Shown here: piece by piece, positions 63,246 through 64,000 of the stretch
Numbering within the stretch: position 1 is the stretch's first letter
Layout: every line of letters starts with the position of its first letter
Assembly (NCBI GenBank): GCA_037957365.1
Contig: JARHVA010002126.1
Coordinates: 2,509,501-2,573,500 of the forward strand
Length of the DNA stretch: 64,000 nucleotides
Reading direction: 5' to 3'
DNA from: Torreya grandis
Lineage: Eukaryota; Streptophyta; Pinopsida; Cupressales; Taxaceae
The notes under the pieces: generated by a model
Told to the model about the DNA's origin: nothing
Seen by the model: only the letters and a program-made list of their open reading frames with translations
Databases searched by the model: none
Program-made: the position numbers and the translations under genes

Positions 63246-64000
63246 CAGACTTGATGATTAGCCTATTATGCGACCTTCGTAGGCTAATAGGATGGATAGA
63301 GGGTCATAATGGAGCTTAGCTTGACTTTGATTCGCAGAATTTCTACATTTGGTTTTCATTCAAATTATTTCAGACACATTTGGCCTGAGCTCCTACTTTT
63401 TAGGGATATTTGATATGCAACGGAGCGCCTTTATTTTGGTATGGTCATGTGCGGAATCACTCCCTGATTCACCAGCTTCGATCGGTTCGAGGATCCGACG
63501 TATGTTGAGGGAGATATTAATATTTGATTGATTTAATCAAATATTAATTATTTGGTCTAATTTTAAATTAGATATTAATTAATTAATTAATTATTTGGTC
63601 TAATTTTAAATTAGATATTAATTGATTATTAATTATTAATTAATTGGTCTAATTTTAAGACCCAAGTTCTAATTTAAGAAGCCCAAGTTCTAATTTGAGG
63701 AATTCTAATTTTAGAACCCCAAGTTCTAATTTGAGGAATTCTAATTTTAGCAAGCACACCTTTGGAAGGGTATAAGAGTTTCTCATGGGAGAGAGTTGGA
63801 ATTATGCATAGATTATTGATTATTGAAAATTGAAGAATTTCTTCTGTGAAGACTGAGCCAAGGGTTCCAGGATTCCATTGCAGTGGAGAACGTCAACTCT
63901 TCATTGTGTGCGATTTAGAGGCTGTGAAATATCAGCTGATTTATTGCCAAATTGAGAGATAGCTTCATCCAGAAGTTATCACAGAGGTACAGATTTGAGA
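63217..64000 (+). repeat. 3' LTR of element D (partial)
   Basis: First 784 bp, differing from 59767-60550 at four sites (around 63420, 63426, 63600 and 63972). The palindrome array of this copy lies beyond the window. Confidence 0.96.

Larger units (their letters stand above)
59767..64000 (+). mobile_element. young non-autonomous LTR element D with one ORF (cut by window end)
   Basis: A 1482-bp LTR (59767-61248), initiator-Met PBS, a 1.97-kb interior with a single intact ORF, a PPT and the first 784 bp of the second LTR (63217-64000) are visible. The LTR copies differ at only four positions over those 784 bp (all transitions), so insertion is recent. There is no RT, RNase H or integrase, so mobility would depend on another element's enzymes. 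It is inserted in element C. The left flanking pentamer is AAACT (59762-59766), and the right one is outside the window. Confidence 0.95.

Overview
This window looks like intergenic nuclear DNA of a large, repeat-rich land plant genome. A gymnosperm is plausible but not proven. The evidence is high AT content, plant-type LTR retrotransposons primed by initiator-Met tRNA, a plant-type LINE relic (DUF4283 plus CCHC) and very little non-transposon sequence. I found no intact host gene, no rRNA or tRNA gene and no CRISPR. Every long or recognisable coding stretch belongs to a transposable element.

Layout. 1-9.7 kb: AT-rich DNA with a near-perfect foldback (1053-1151), an (AAT)n tract and a decayed LINE ORF1 on the minus strand (about 7.86-8.47 kb). 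9739-12047: an internally deleted Ty1/copia element with LTRs, PBS, PPT and the perfect target-site duplication AGTGA. 12.05-18.8 kb: unassigned. 18819-24417: a decayed Ty3/gypsy element on the minus strand (B1). 24.77-51.42 kb: a related gypsy element (B2) split by a 21.2-kb LTR element (27999-49233, TSD GTGAG) that itself carries a younger Ty1/copia element (33238-38948, TSD ATAAT). This gives a three-level nest that can be rebuilt to the base. 51950-59766: the 3' LTR and pol of a Tat-like gypsy element (minus strand) whose upstream part is interrupted. 59767-64000: a very young LTR element (called D here) that runs off the window. It has 1482-bp LTRs and one intact 630-codon ORF of unknown function.

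The copia element at 33.2-38.9 kb is nearly complete. One reading frame covers Gag, protease, integrase, reverse transcriptase and RNase H, broken only by five in-frame stops. The gypsy elements are much more decayed. Divergence between LTR pairs, judged by eye, follows the nesting order: about 10 % for the 21-kb element, 17 transitions in 731 bp for the copia element, and 4 differences in 784 bp for D.

The most unusual signal is a 12-bp GC-rich palindrome, ACCGACGTCGGT, and its close variants. It recurs in the LTRs and coding region of the copia element, in the LTR of the otherwise unrelated element D, and as a C-to-T-decayed array just inside the 5' LTR of the 21-kb element. Most copies sit 10, 20-22, 31 or 53 bp apart, close to whole numbers of DNA helical turns. 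The unit contains two opposed DRE/CRT-type cores (RCCGAC) around an ACGT core, which suggests a shared protein-binding array. That function is inferred, not shown. The second lead is the intact, unrecognised ORF of element D.
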